DNA of 64,000 nt, taken from Mycoplasmopsis pullorum. GTDB lineage: Bacteria > Bacillota_I > Bacilli_A > Mycoplasmatales > Metamycoplasmataceae. Made by a program: the position numbers and the translations under genes. Below the pieces are notes generated by a model. That model made no database searches, was not told the DNA's origin, and was given only the letters and a program-made list of their open reading frames with translations. Below are positions 1-10,534 of the stretch, piece after piece (within the stretch, counting starts at the first letter, position 1; each line of letters opens with the position of its first letter). The stretch spans positions 558,001 through 622,000 of the forward strand of contig NZ_CP017813.1 of assembly GCF_001900245.1 (NCBI RefSeq). The letters run 5' to 3'.

Positions 1-570
1 ATGGGGGAAGCTCAAGAAATTTATGATTTCTTAACTGCTAAAAAATACGATTTTTTGATTTATTCAGAAAAGGGAATTACTTCTTTTGATGCTAAGCGAA
101 CAAATTTCATTCATCAAAGAAATTATTCTCAAATCTTACCGAATAATTATTGAGTAGGAGAGTCATTTCGGGATTTAGAAAATCATACAGTAACTAAATT
201 TTTAATTATTTTGGATGATATAGAAACCAATACAGAAAATCTTAGATTAGAATTAAATGAATTTTTTAAAGATAAAAAAGATTCTTATTTCTTACAATCT
301 CATCCTAAATTTTTTGACGTGATGTCTAAAACCGCTTCAAAAGGACGTTCGTTGAAAAAATTATTAGATAAGTGAAATATCGATCCAAATCGTGTTATAT
401 CTTTTGGTGACGCTGATAATGATGTATCAAATTTTTTAATCACTGGATATGCAGTAGCGATGCAAAATGGATCATTAAAAGCTTTAGAAAATGCGAATGA
501 TTCAGTCGATAATTCCAAACCTACATGATTAAGCGACTTTGTTAAAGATAAATTAAAAGCAAGTATTTAA
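1..570 (+). CDS. HAD-superfamily hydrolase, Cof type (C-terminal part)
   Basis: The 5' end lies outside the window; the frame is open from base 1 and ends at TAA 568-570. The visible 189 residues hold the cap region and the C-terminal core of a Cof/IIB-type HAD phosphatase. A conserved lysine in KTASKGRSLKKLL (motif III) is followed by the acidic motif IV FGDADNDVSNF. The nucleophile motif DxDGT must lie upstream. Members dephosphorylate small sugar phosphates, nucleotides or cofactors in the cytosol; the substrate cannot be read from sequence. In-frame TGA codons (for example at 151-153) fall at Trp positions, which supports code 4. Two more HAD proteins of this type occur at 9706-12076. Confidence 0.85.
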
Positions 571-582
571 CTTGCTTTTTAT
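557..582. terminator. Bidirectional terminator between the HAD and pepO genes
   Basis: An inverted repeat AAGCAAGT...ACTTGCTT with a 4-5 nt loop is followed by a T-run on the plus strand and preceded by A residues. It sits between two convergent genes and overlaps the end of the HAD gene. Confidence 0.7.
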
Positions 583-2490
583 TTATCAAATTTCAAAAAT
601 ATCTTTTGGATCTGTGTATAGTGCGTCACCCGGTTCTAATTCATAGTGTTTTTGGAAAGGAGCAAAAATTTTCATTTGAATGTTTACTCTTTCTTTTGAA
701 GGTGAGTGTGGATCGGTCAATAATCTTTGAATTGCAGCTTCAGGACGAGTTTTTGCTCTTTCACATCATGCGTAACCTTCGAAGAATTTTTCAATATCAA
801 AGTCTTTTTCAGTTTTAGCAGCTTCAAGTGCTGAAATTAAACCACCTTGATCAGCAATATTTTCAGAAACAGTTAATGAACCATTAATCTTTCCGTATTT
901 TGTTTCGTATCCGTTAAAAGCTTTAATCATAGCTTGTGTTTTTTCACGGAATGCTTCATAATCTTCTGGTGTTCATCAATTTTCGAAACTACCATTTTCG
1001 TCAAACTGTGCACCATTATTATCAAATGCATGTGAAATTTCGTGTCCAATTGTCATTCCTAATCCACCATAGTTTGCACTTGAATTTTGATTATAGTCAT
1101 AAAAAGGTGCTTTTAAGTATCCGGCTGGAAAAACAATTCTATTTGATAGAGGATTAAAGTATGCATTTACTTCATAAGAAGCCATTCCTCAAATGTTTTG
1201 ATCTACTTCTTTTTTATATTGAGTTAACAAATATTGATCAATGATTTCACTAAATTTATTGATATTTGATGTTAAAGAACCACCATCTTTATAATCTGTG
1301 ACAGTAAAATTATCATAGTATGAATAAATATATTCAGGATATCCTACCATTGGTTTAATTTTATTTAATTTACTGATTGCTTTTTCGATAGTTTGAGGTG
1401 ATAATCAAGTATTTTTTGAAAGACGGTTTTGGTAGACTTTAATTATTTTATCAATCATTTTTAAAACATCTTTACGTTCATTTTCACTAAAATTACTTTT
1501 TCCATAATATAAGCTTAGTGGTTCGCTAAATCACGAATTAGCCTGTAAATAAGCTCATTTCATTGGTTTAGGCAATTCTTTTGCACCGGTAATTGCTTTT
1601 TTGATTTCAAAAGTTATATCTCTAGTTTCAGGTGTTAAATATGATCCAATGCTTAAAATTGTTTTAAGATACATTAAATCTTTTACTTGTTCAAATGAAA
1701 TTAATTCGTTGTAAATTTTATCTAGGTTGTCAAGATATTTTTTATCTGAAGAAACAATTTGATCAATTTCAGTTTTAACTAACTCTTGAGCTTGCTTTAA
1801 AAGTGGAAATTTAGTCGAAACTTTTTCCAGCTCGGTTGCTGTATAAGGGTTATAAAGTAATTCAACTTTATTTTTTTCTTCACTAGTTAATGAATATTCA
1901 ACTAATTGGCGATCAGCTTCAAAAGCGTTTTTAAGAATTCTTTTAATTTCTGAATCTTTTTTACCTAAAGATTTCATCAATTTAGTTGCAGCTTCTTTAA
2001 TAGTTTTAATTAAATCTTTTGCTTTTTTAAGACTGTAATATTCTCTAGATGGCAAAATTAGGGATGGTTTTGTAATTCAAAAAGTGTAAATTTTATTGTC
2101 AATAAAATCTTCTCCAACAGAAAAAACATAAGGCATTCAACTTGAAATTTTTCTTAGTAATTTAAAATTCTTTTCAAAGTCGTTTCAATCTTTTAAATTT
2201 TCGATAATTTCTAATTCGTTTTGAACAGGTGATCATCCCAATTTGGTTTGCATTTTTGTATTCTTGGCCATTTTGTAGAATTTAACCATTTCATGTATTT
2301 GATTATTATTTGGTAATTCTCTTTTGTTGGTTGATCATTCTTGAACCATTTTTATTAGTTCTTTTTCGATTTGTAAATGTAATTCAGAATATGAACTAAT
2401 TGAACTTCAATCGCTAGGAATTTTAGTTTCTTTTTGTCACTTACCTGTTACATAATCGTAAAAGTCGTTTTTAATTAATTCTTTGTTCAT
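583..2490 (-). CDS. pepO: M13-family zinc endopeptidase (oligoendopeptidase O)
   Basis: A 635-residue protein, a normal length for the M13 (neprilysin/PepO) family. The zinc site HEISH lies at about residues 483-487, the downstream ligand motif ENIAD follows some 55-60 residues later, and the substrate-binding NAYF motif is near 442. There is no N-terminal membrane segment or signal peptide, so like lactococcal PepO it should act in the cytosol on imported peptides, which suits an organism that lives on host peptides. The start at 2490 follows AGGAG at good spacing. The last codons are ATT TGA TAA, so UGA is read as Trp immediately before the stop. Confidence 0.93.
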
Positions 2491-2509
2491 TTATTCTCCT
2501 TTTTAAATA

Positions 2510-2515
2510 ATTATA
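2510..2515 (-). promoter_or_regulatory. -10 box for pepO
   Basis: TATAAT on the minus strand, about 20 nt before the ATG and upstream of the AGGAG. No convincing -35 is seen, which is common in mycoplasmas. Confidence 0.5.
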
Positions 2516-2525
2516 GTGAATTCTA

Positions 2526-2569
2526 GTTTAAAAATAAAAAATAGGAATTTGAATATACAAACTCCTATT
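2526..2569 (-). terminator. Rho-independent terminator after gpmI
   Basis: Reading the minus strand, AATAGGAGTTTG and CAAATTCCTATT form a 12-bp stem with one mismatch or wobble, followed by a T-rich tail. It lies directly after the gpmI stop and separates it from the pepO promoter. Confidence 0.75.
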
Positions 2570-2573
2570 AATG

Positions 2574-4079
2574 TTATTTTACTAAAAGAGATTCTTCATC
2601 CATTTCTTTAGGTTGAGCTACACTGATGTAGTCTAAAACAGTAGGAGCTACGTTAGCTAATTTACCATCTTTAAGTTTAAGATTTTTATCGGTTGTAATT
2701 AACATAACTGGACTACTTGTATGTTTTGTCGCTGGTTTTCCATTAGCATCTTCAGTAATTTCAGCATTACCGTGATCAGCTGTAATAAAGACAGTTACGT
2801 CATTTTGTTCAGCTCAATCCACAATTCTTTTAATTTGAGTATCTAAGAAAGAAACTGCTTCAATTGTAGATTTTAAGTTACCTGTGTGACCAACCATATC
2901 AGGGTTAGCGAAGTTCATAATTGTTACATCATAATTTAATGCGTTTGCTAGAAGCGCATCAGTAATACCTTCAGCTGACATATGTGGAGCATCAGCGTAC
3001 GATTCAACTTTTAATGAATCGACTAAAATTCTTTTTGAATTTTTAAATTCAATATCGTTACCACCATCCATAAAGAATGTTACGTGTGCGTATTTTTGAG
3101 TTTCTGCAATTCTTAATTGTGTTTTTCCTGCAGTTTCAAGAACACGACCAATTGGATTAGAAATTACCATTTCATCAAATGCAATTATTGTATCAAGACC
3201 TTCGTATTTCATCATTGATACGAATTTATTGATTTTTACTGGATGTTGTGGTTTAAAGTCATAAAGTGATGAGTTAATAAAGCAATGTGTTAATTGACGA
3301 GCACGGTCTGGACGGAAGTTAAAGAAAATAATTGAGTCATTATCTTTAACAAATGCACTCTTATCTAAAGTTGAATTAATTGATGGAACAAAGAATTCAT
3401 CTGTGATGTTTTGAGCATATGATTGATCGACAAAATCTAAAACATTTGTAAATGTGCTTGTAGAGTTCCCTAATAAAGCTTCATATGATTTTTCAACACG
3501 ATCGAACATTTTATCACGGTCCATTGCGTAGAATCTTCCGGCGATTGAAGCGATTTTATAACCGTATTTGTCTGTTAATTTTTGCAATTTTTCAAGTGAA
3601 GGTTTAATTGATTGTGGTGCAACGTCACGACCATCACCAAATACGTGGACAGATACATTTTTTACACCGTTAGCATGTGCTGCTTCAATTAATTCGAATA
3701 AGTGATCTTCAAGTGAGTGTACCCCACCTGGGCTAAGTAACCCCATCAAGTGAAGTGTTGAATTATTTTCTTTTACTGAATCAAAAGCTTCTAAAAAAGC
3801 GTAGTTTTTTGCATAAGATCCATCTTTAAGTGCTTTAGCAATTAAAGATAAACCTGTATAAACGACTGTCCCGGCTCCGATATTTAGGTGTCCCACTTCT
3901 GAGTTTCCCATTTGTCCGGCAGGTAATCCGACAAATTCACCAGAAGCTTGAATTATACTATTTGGATATTCCTTAAAAAGCTTGTCAAAGGTTGGTGTAT
4001 TTGCTAATTTAAAACCATTACCTTGTGTTTCTTCTCTTAAACCTAATCCATCTATAACGATTAATACTACTTTTTTCAT
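2574..4079 (-). CDS. gpmI: 2,3-bisphosphoglycerate-independent phosphoglycerate mutase
   Basis: A 501-residue protein of the alkaline-phosphatase superfamily that interconverts 3- and 2-phosphoglycerate in glycolysis using two Mn2+ ions. The N-terminus shows the metal-binding Asp in VIDGLGLR (about residue 10) and the phosphorylated Ser in QMGNSEVGHLNIGAG (about residue 60). The middle holds HVFGDGRDVAPQS and AGRFYAMDRD. The C-terminus contains ITADHGNAE with further metal ligands, reached only by reading a TGA at 2814-2816 as Trp. The start at 4079 follows AAGGA. It is transcribed alone, with a TATAAT upstream and a hairpin terminator downstream. Confidence 0.97.
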
Positions 4080-4116
4080 TTTTGTATCCTTTTTATTATT
4101 TTGTTAAAGTACATAA

Positions 4117-4122
4117 ATTATA
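4117..4122 (-). promoter_or_regulatory. -10 box for gpmI
   Basis: TATAAT on the minus strand, about 38 nt upstream of the gpmI start. Confidence 0.5.
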
Positions 4123-4139
4123 TTATTAAATTAACTAAA

Positions 4140-5948
4140 CTATAAATTTTCAAATCCGATTTTGTAAAGTTGAGCGTAATAACTTTCAGAATTTGACATC
4201 AATTCTTGATGTGTACCGCTTTCGATAATTTCACCTTTTGATAAAACCAAGATATTGTCGCAGTTTTTGATTGTGCTAAGTCTGTGTGCGATAATCAACA
4301 TTGTTTTATTATCCATTAAATAATTTAAAGCTTCTTGGATGTATTTTTCGGTGATAGTATCTATATTTGATGTTGCTTCATCCATAATAATTATCGATTT
4401 TTTTGAAATTATTGCTCGAGTAATAGATAATAATTGGCGTTGTCCTTGAGAAAGATTTTCACCATTATGAGTAATAACGGTTTGATATCCCTTTTCAAGT
4501 TTTTGAATAAATTTATCAGCTTTTGTTAATTGGCAGATTTTAATGATTTCTTCATCTGTGATTTGATTGTTGACGATTTTTAAATTATTCATAATTGTGT
4601 CTTCAAAAAGAAAAATCTCTTGATTAATAATGGCGATATTTTCACGTCAACTTGATTCATTAATTTCTCTTATTTCTTGATCATCAATTGTGATTGTCCC
4701 CTCTGTGGGGATATAAAATTTTGAAAGTAGTTTTGAAACTGTAGTTTTACCACATCCAGTGTGTCCAACTAAAGCTAAAGATTTTCCGCTTGGAATTGAA
4801 AAATTAATATTTTTTAGAACTTTAGTTTCGGGATTTTTAGGATATGCAAAAAACACATCATTGAATCGAATGTCCCCTCTCTTAAAGTTAAGTGTCCCCA
4901 ATTGGCTTTGATCTTGATCTGGTTTTAAATCTAAAATTCTTTCAATTCTTTCTCATGATGAAATTGCATTTTGAATTTGGTTCGAAAAGTCTAAGATTTT
5001 TGAAAATTGATCAGTCATTGTGCTGACATAAATTGAGAACGAAGTTAGTAGTCCCAAACTTATCTGACCAGTTATTCCGTATGATGGATAATTATTAATT
5101 AAGAAAAATGCTCCAATACTAATTACCACTAGCTGGTTTAGTACTTTCATTATTGAGTAAGCAGAACCTGAAAGCGATCAATAAATTGAACCTCTAAATT
5201 GATTTAGTGCTTGTTTTTCATTTAGTCGCTTAAAATCTTCGAGTATTTTTTCTTGTTGTTGATGAATACGAATTAGCGGTAAAGCATCAACGATTTCTTC
5301 AACATAACCATTTAACTCACCGATTAACATTCTATTTTTTCTAAAAAACTTACGACCTTTTAGAATGATTTTAAAGAAAAATAATGATGTAATTGGCAAG
5401 ATTACTAAAGTTAAAGCAGCTAAAATAGGAGCATATAAGAACATTAAAGTTAATGTAATTGAAAATGTAAAAATAACATTTATATAATCCAAAATAATTG
5501 AGTTGATTGCTTCAGATAAGTTGTCCGTATCTTCGGTAATTGACGACATTAAATCACCAGTTTTTTCGTTTTCAAAAAAACTAATCGGCATTGCTTGGAT
5601 TTTTTTGTAAAGCTCTTGTCTAAGTTGATAAGGAAATTTAGTTAAACGCGGACCAATAATTTTTTCGTGAATTCATTCAAAAAATGAAAGTAAAACGTAT
5701 GCAAGAATTAAAAAACCGATAAAAATGAAGTATTTAATTGTTTCAAAATTCTCGCCGATAGTATTCTGATTAAAAAATTTGTCAAAAATATATCCAATTA
5801 ATCAACCTGTAAAACTTTCGAATAATGATAAAGAAATTAATAATGTTACAACTCAAAATCACGTTCCTTTACTAAAAGGAATAAAACTATATATTTTTTT
5901 AAGAGTTTTTAGTTTTTTATCTTTTTTTATATATTTGTTTTCTCGCAT
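4140..5948 (-). CDS. ABC exporter half-transporter, catalytically competent partner
   Basis: A 602-residue protein: six-helix transmembrane domain (about 1-340) followed by a nucleotide-binding domain (about 350-600). Walker A is GHTGCGKTT, Walker B with catalytic Glu is IIIMDEATSNID, and the switch histidine is present in AHRLST. The signature is LSQGQ, departing from LSGGQ. The ATG overlaps the stop of the upstream half-transporter by one base, so the two are translated together. The motif pattern is what is expected of the second subunit of a heterodimeric type IV exporter (LmrCD, BmrCD and TM287/288 class), which expels lipids, drugs or peptides. The substrate is unknown. Confidence 0.88.
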
Positions 5949-7723
5949 TATTTCTCCAATTGTGAATTGTAAATTTCTTTATAGTATTCATTATTCTGCA
6001 TTAAATAATCATGATTCCCTTGTCCAACCATTTGTCCTTCATCTAAAACAATAATATTATTAGCAAATTTGACTGTTGAAATACGCTGTGCAATCATGAT
6101 TAAGGTTATATCTTTTTGATTTTCAACTATGTTTTTTCTAATCATTAAATCGGTTTTATTATCTAATGCTGATGTTGCATCATCGAGGATTAATATTTTT
6201 GGATTTTTAATAATTGCCTGTGCAATAGCCAGTCTTTGACGTTGTCCACCACTTAAGTTAACACCACGTTGTCCAATAATTTGTTCATGACGATCTTGGT
6301 ATTCGTTGATAAATTCTGCTGCAGAGATTTTTGTCGCATTTTCAATTTCATGTACATTAGCATGTGGTTTGGAAAGGATCATGTTATATTTAATTGAACC
6401 ACTTAAAATCATTGATTTTTGAAAAACTGCTGAAATTTTTTCGTAATAAGCTTTAGTATCAATCTCTTTAATGTCTATACCGCCAATTGTGATTCGACCT
6501 GATCTAGGTTCAATTTCTTTTAAAATTAGAGAAATTATTGTACTTTTTCCCGAACCGGTTTCACCAATTATTGCTGTAAATTCGTTTTCTTTTATTTCGA
6601 ATGATAAGTTTTTGATTGCGTGAATGTGTTTTTGATTTTCATAGTAAAATGACACATTTTCAAATTTGATATTTCAATTTCGAGGGACAATGTTGGTATT
6701 TCTAATTTGGATTTTAGGGACAATTTCAAAAATATCAATTAAACGTTTTGAACTAACTGTAGCTCTAAAAATGTTGTTAACTTGAAAACATAGCGAGAAC
6801 ACACCGGACGAAATGATTCCTAAAAAAGAAATAAATTGATAAATAATCCCAACTTCTTCTTTGATATTTTCGCTAGTGAATGCTTTTGCAATGAATCCGG
6901 CAATTATGAATACAACAATAATTCCAATTTTGTCTAAGTATTTAATAATATTTCAAGAAATAGCTGCAATATTTCAAGTTTTAAGCGAGTTATTTCTAAA
7001 ATTACTATTTTTAGATTCATATTTTTGTGACTGGATATTTTCTAAATTGAATGATTTAATTAATTTAATACCATTAATATCCTGTTTTGCAGCATCGTTT
7101 AAATAGTCTAAATTAATACTTTCTTGTTTATAAAGAGGGAATAATTTTTTGATTGCAAAAATTGAACCAGTAATTAATAAAGGGATTACAACAACAATGG
7201 AAATTGCATAAATTGGTCCAATTATTAAAGCAAAAACTAATCCTCATATGATTGAAAACATACTATTAATTAGTCCACGACAAATTGTTCAAAAACCGTT
7301 TTGCATGATTTTACGAATATCATAACTAAAACGAGTAATTATTGTTGCGTAAGACAATTTATCAATATCTTCTTTATTTAAATGTAATATTTTTTCAAAT
7401 AATTTATTTCTTAAAAAGATTGTAGCTAGTGTTGTAGTGTAATTTATTAATCTTAAATTTGAAAATTGGAATATAAAAATTAGTATTGCATTAATTAATA
7501 TACACAAACTTAAAATTAATATCAAATTACTTGAACTTGGAACTGAGATTTTTCACATTAAAATTTCGATATATTCTTGAGTTTGACCAGCGCTAACAGT
7601 AATAAACTGTTTGACAAAAACTGGAATTAAAAGTGTTAAAAAAGGTAAAAAAACACTTAATAAAACACTCAAAAACACCAAAATTTTAATTTTTTTAGGC
7701 ATTAATTTTAATAATCGAAACAT
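5948..7723 (-). CDS. ABC exporter half-transporter, degenerate-site partner
   Basis: A 591-residue protein: transmembrane domain (about 1-340) then NBD (about 345-591). Walker A GETGSGKST lies at about 387-395 and the signature is a canonical LSGGQ. The residue after Walker B is Asp, not Glu (LILDDATSALD), and the switch His is replaced by Gln (IAQRIST). These two changes mark the degenerate ATP site of heterodimeric exporters, and the partner gene at 4140-5948 carries the matching altered signature LSQGQ. There is no clear Shine-Dalgarno before the ATG at 7723. A TAAAAT lies 9 nt upstream, so the mRNA may have almost no leader. Confidence 0.88.
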
Positions 7724-7763
7724 AATATTCAAATTTTACACAAATTTAGATTTATTTTTATTT

Positions 7764-7779
7764 GTAATTATATAATTAC
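7764..7779. promoter_or_regulatory. Perfect 16-bp palindrome in the divergent ABC/tsaE promoter region
   Basis: GTAATTATATAATTAC is its own reverse complement and contains TATAAT on both strands. It is the only obvious signal between the ABC operon (minus) and the tsaE operon (plus). It may be a shared bidirectional -10 region or an operator. Confidence 0.4.
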
Positions 7780-7828
7780 ACTATAAGCATTTTAATTACT
7801 TTCTTACGAACTTTAAAAGAGGTTAATA

Positions 7829-8224
7829 ATGAATTTAATATCTAAAAATAAGGATGATTTAAACCAAGTTGCAAGGACAATAATTGATATTTTGCACAAA
7901 AATAAAATTCAATTTTTATTATTAAGTGGTGAATTAGGTGCTGGCAAAACTACATTAATACAAGAAGTTGGTAAAGAATTAGGTATTAAACAAAAAATCA
8001 CTAGCCCAACATTCAATTATATGAAAGTATATCCTGGACTAGTCCACATAGATGCGTACAATTTATATGGTACACTTGATGAGTTTGAAGATTATTTTGA
8101 AGATAATATTGTCGCCATTGAATGAAGCGAAAATTTATCAGAAAAATTCAAAAAATATGTTCAAATTAAAATTTATGTAAATAACGAAAACCACCATATT
8201 TATGAAATAAAGGAGTTTAATTAA
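7829..8224 (+). CDS. tsaE: tRNA t6A biosynthesis ATPase TsaE
   Basis: A 131-residue P-loop protein: Walker A GELGAGKTT at about residues 31-39, ITSPTFNY and VHIDAYNLYG typical of TsaE, and a Walker B-like region ending in AIEWSE. TsaE is the ATPase that drives cycles of the TsaB-TsaD complex making N6-threonylcarbamoyladenosine at tRNA position 37. The start follows AAAGAGG. The stop overlaps the tsaB start by one base (TAATG). The TGA at 8123-8125 is read as Trp in the family's usual W[SG]E position. Confidence 0.93.
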
Positions 8225-8784
8225 TGTATTTTTATTTAGATACAACATCAAGAGATTTTGTTTTAGCTTTATATGATAAAGATTTTAACTTAATTGACTC
8301 TGTTTATTTAAAGGAGTATCCAAAGAAGGTTCATTTAATTGTTAGTGAATTTCAAAAAATGATTGATAAAAATCAAGTACCATTTGACCAAATTTTAGGT
8401 TTAATGACAAATTTAGGTCCTGGTTACTTTACCGGTTTACGTTCATCATTAGTGTTTTTTCGAACACTTGCAATGACTTGAAATGTCCCTATTTTCACGA
8501 TTAACTCATTTGAAATTCTAGTTCAACAAAAACCATTACAAAAACAATATTATTTAGATGCTCAAGGAAGTAAACTCTTTTATTATGAGAATATGTTTGA
8601 TGTTGTTGATGTTAATAAAATTGATGTAATTGATTCAATTGAAGTGGAGATAGACAAAATAGATTTTAATCATTTAATTCAAAATATGGTCCAATATTTA
8701 GAAAAATTTGACAAGAACACAGATGTTTTGGACATCAAACCATTATACGTCAAACAACCACAAATAGGAGTTAAGAAATGTTAA
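8224..8784 (+). CDS. tsaB: t6A biosynthesis protein TsaB
   Basis: A 186-residue ASKHA-fold protein with the TsaB hallmarks YLDTTSRDF at the N-terminus and NLGPGYFTGLRSS at about 60-72. It lacks metal-binding histidines and acts as the scaffold that dimerises with TsaD. It is shorter than the approximately 230 residues of typical TsaB, with a trimmed C-terminal domain as in other mycoplasmas. It overlaps tsaE by 1 nt and tsaD by 7 nt, so the three t6A genes are tightly coupled. Confidence 0.9.
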
Positions 8785-9713
8785 TTTTAGGAATTGAAAC
8801 AAGTCATGATGATACATCTATAGCTCTTTTAGAAGATGGTAAAGTTATTGATATGTTAAGCATTTCGCAAATTGATATATTCAAAGAGTTTGGTGGTACT
8901 ATACCAGAAATTTCTTCTCGAGAACACGTTAAGAATATCGCTTTAATTCATGAATATTTCAAAAATAAATACGATTTATCGAAAATCGATTATATTGCTT
9001 ACACAGAAAAACCAGGACTAATCGGAACCTTACAAGTGGGATACCTTTTTGCAAGTGCTTTAGCAATCGCTTTAAAAAAGCCAATAGTCCCAATTAATCA
9101 CTTAGACGGACACTTTTTCTCTGCTTCAATTGACCATGAAATAAAGTATCCCGCACTTTGTTTGTTAGTTTCAGGTGGACATACACAATTGATTTATGCT
9201 AAAAATATCTTTGAAACTGAAATTATTGGAGAAACTTTAGATGATGCTGTTGGAGAAGCTTTCGATAAGGTTGCAGTTAAAACTAACTTAGGTTTCCCCG
9301 GCGGGCCAATTATTGATAAAACTTATCAAACATATTCTGGTGATTTCATTTCGTTACCACATCCAGTAACTGAAAATGAGTTGGATTTTTCATTTAGCGG
9401 ACTAAAAACAAGTGTTTTAAATCAAATTAACAAAGCCAAAATGAAAGGTGATGAAATTGATTTAGTTCAATTAGCCTGTTCGTTTCAAGAATCTGCAATT
9501 TCATATTTAATTAACAAAACAAAACTAGCACTCACCAAATACAAAGTAAAAACGTTGATTTTAGGTGGTGGTGTTAGTGCGAATAAAGAGTTGAGAAAAA
9601 GGTTTCAAGAGTTACATGATTATGTAATTGTCCCCGATTTGAAGTACGCGACAGATAATGGGGCTATGATTGCTCAGACCGCATATCTGAGATTAAAGGA
9701 GAAAAATGTATAA
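8778..9713 (+). CDS. tsaD: tRNA N6-adenosine threonylcarbamoyltransferase TsaD
   Basis: A 311-residue catalytic subunit of t6A synthesis, which transfers the threonylcarbamoyl group from TC-AMP to A37 of ANN-decoding tRNAs. Visible motifs are GIETSHDDTS at the N-terminus, the iron/zinc site in NHLDGHFFSA (HxxxH, about residue 110), SGGHTQL, GEAFDKVA and the GGVSANKELR segment near the C-terminus. The gene begins inside tsaB and ends overlapping the next HAD gene, with ATG at 9706. Confidence 0.97.
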   Translation: MLILGIETSHDDTSIALLEDGKVIDMLSISQIDIFKEFGGTIPEISSREHVKNIALIHEYFKNKYDLSKIDYIAYTEKPGLIGTLQVGYLFASALAIALKKPIVPINHLDGHFFSASIDHEIKYPALCLLVSGGHTQLIYAKNIFETEIIGETLDDAVGEAFDKVAVKTNLGFPGGPIIDKTYQTYSGDFISLPHPVTENELDFSFSGLKTSVLNQINKAKMKGDEIDLVQLACSFQESAISYLINKTKLALTKYKVKTLILGGGVSANKELRKRFQELHDYVIVPDLKYATDNGAMIAQTAYLRLKEKNV

Positions 9714-10524
9714 ACCATCTGTTATTTTTATTGATTTAGACGGCACTTCTTTGGATCATAAAACTAATGACGGTCGTTGAAGAGCTAGTCAAAGATTAAT
9801 TAATATTATTGAAAAAATTAATCAAAAAATCCCAGTTGTTGTTTTGACTGGTCGTGGCGAAAATGCAGAAACATTTGAAATTCTAGAACAAATGAAAATA
9901 AAAAATGCAATTTTGTGAAACGGTGCAAAAATTTTCGCGAACAAAAAAGAGATTTATTCACAAAGCATCAAAAAGGAAGTGGTAGAACAATTATTTGATC
10001 TAGCTAAAAAAGAAGAAGCAACAATCGTATTTAATTCACTAATGAATTCATATACATATACTACATCTGCAATAGCTCAAAAAGATCTATGAGAAAGACG
10101 AAAAGTGCAAATTCTACCTGATGATTTTAAACCGAATTTCGATGTGTATAAGGTTGCAATAACTTCGAACACGAACAGAACGATTCAAGATTTTATTAAA
10201 GAGTGAAAATTAATTTTCAATGATGAATTAACAATCACTGACACTGGAGTACGAAGAACGTTTTTAGAAATTACGGGCAAAAACGTAAATAAAGGGACAG
10301 GTGCAGCGAAATACTGCGAATTTTTTAATCTTGATTTATCAAAATCAATGCACATTGGAGATTCGATGAATGATTCTTTTGTAAAGGGATACGTTGGGAC
10401 AGTTATTGCACTTAAAGGTTCTGTTCCGGAATTTATTGAAATTTCCGATCAAGTGACAAAAAATGAATTTGACAATTTTGGATTAGCTGAATTTTTAGAA
10501 AATAATATCGATTTAAACTGATAA
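9706..10524 (+). CDS. HAD-superfamily hydrolase, Cof type
   Basis: A 272-residue Cof-like phosphatase with all four HAD motifs: nucleophile FIDLDGTS (residues 8-15), motif II VVLTGRG, motif III Lys in KGTGAAKYC, and motif IV HIGDSMNDS. It overlaps the end of tsaD by 8 nt and belongs to the same operon. The next ORF ends with a related HAD domain, so the operon encodes two. The substrate is unknown; such enzymes remove phosphate from sugar phosphates or similar metabolites. Confidence 0.9.
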
Positions 10525-10534
10525 AGGTTGTGTA

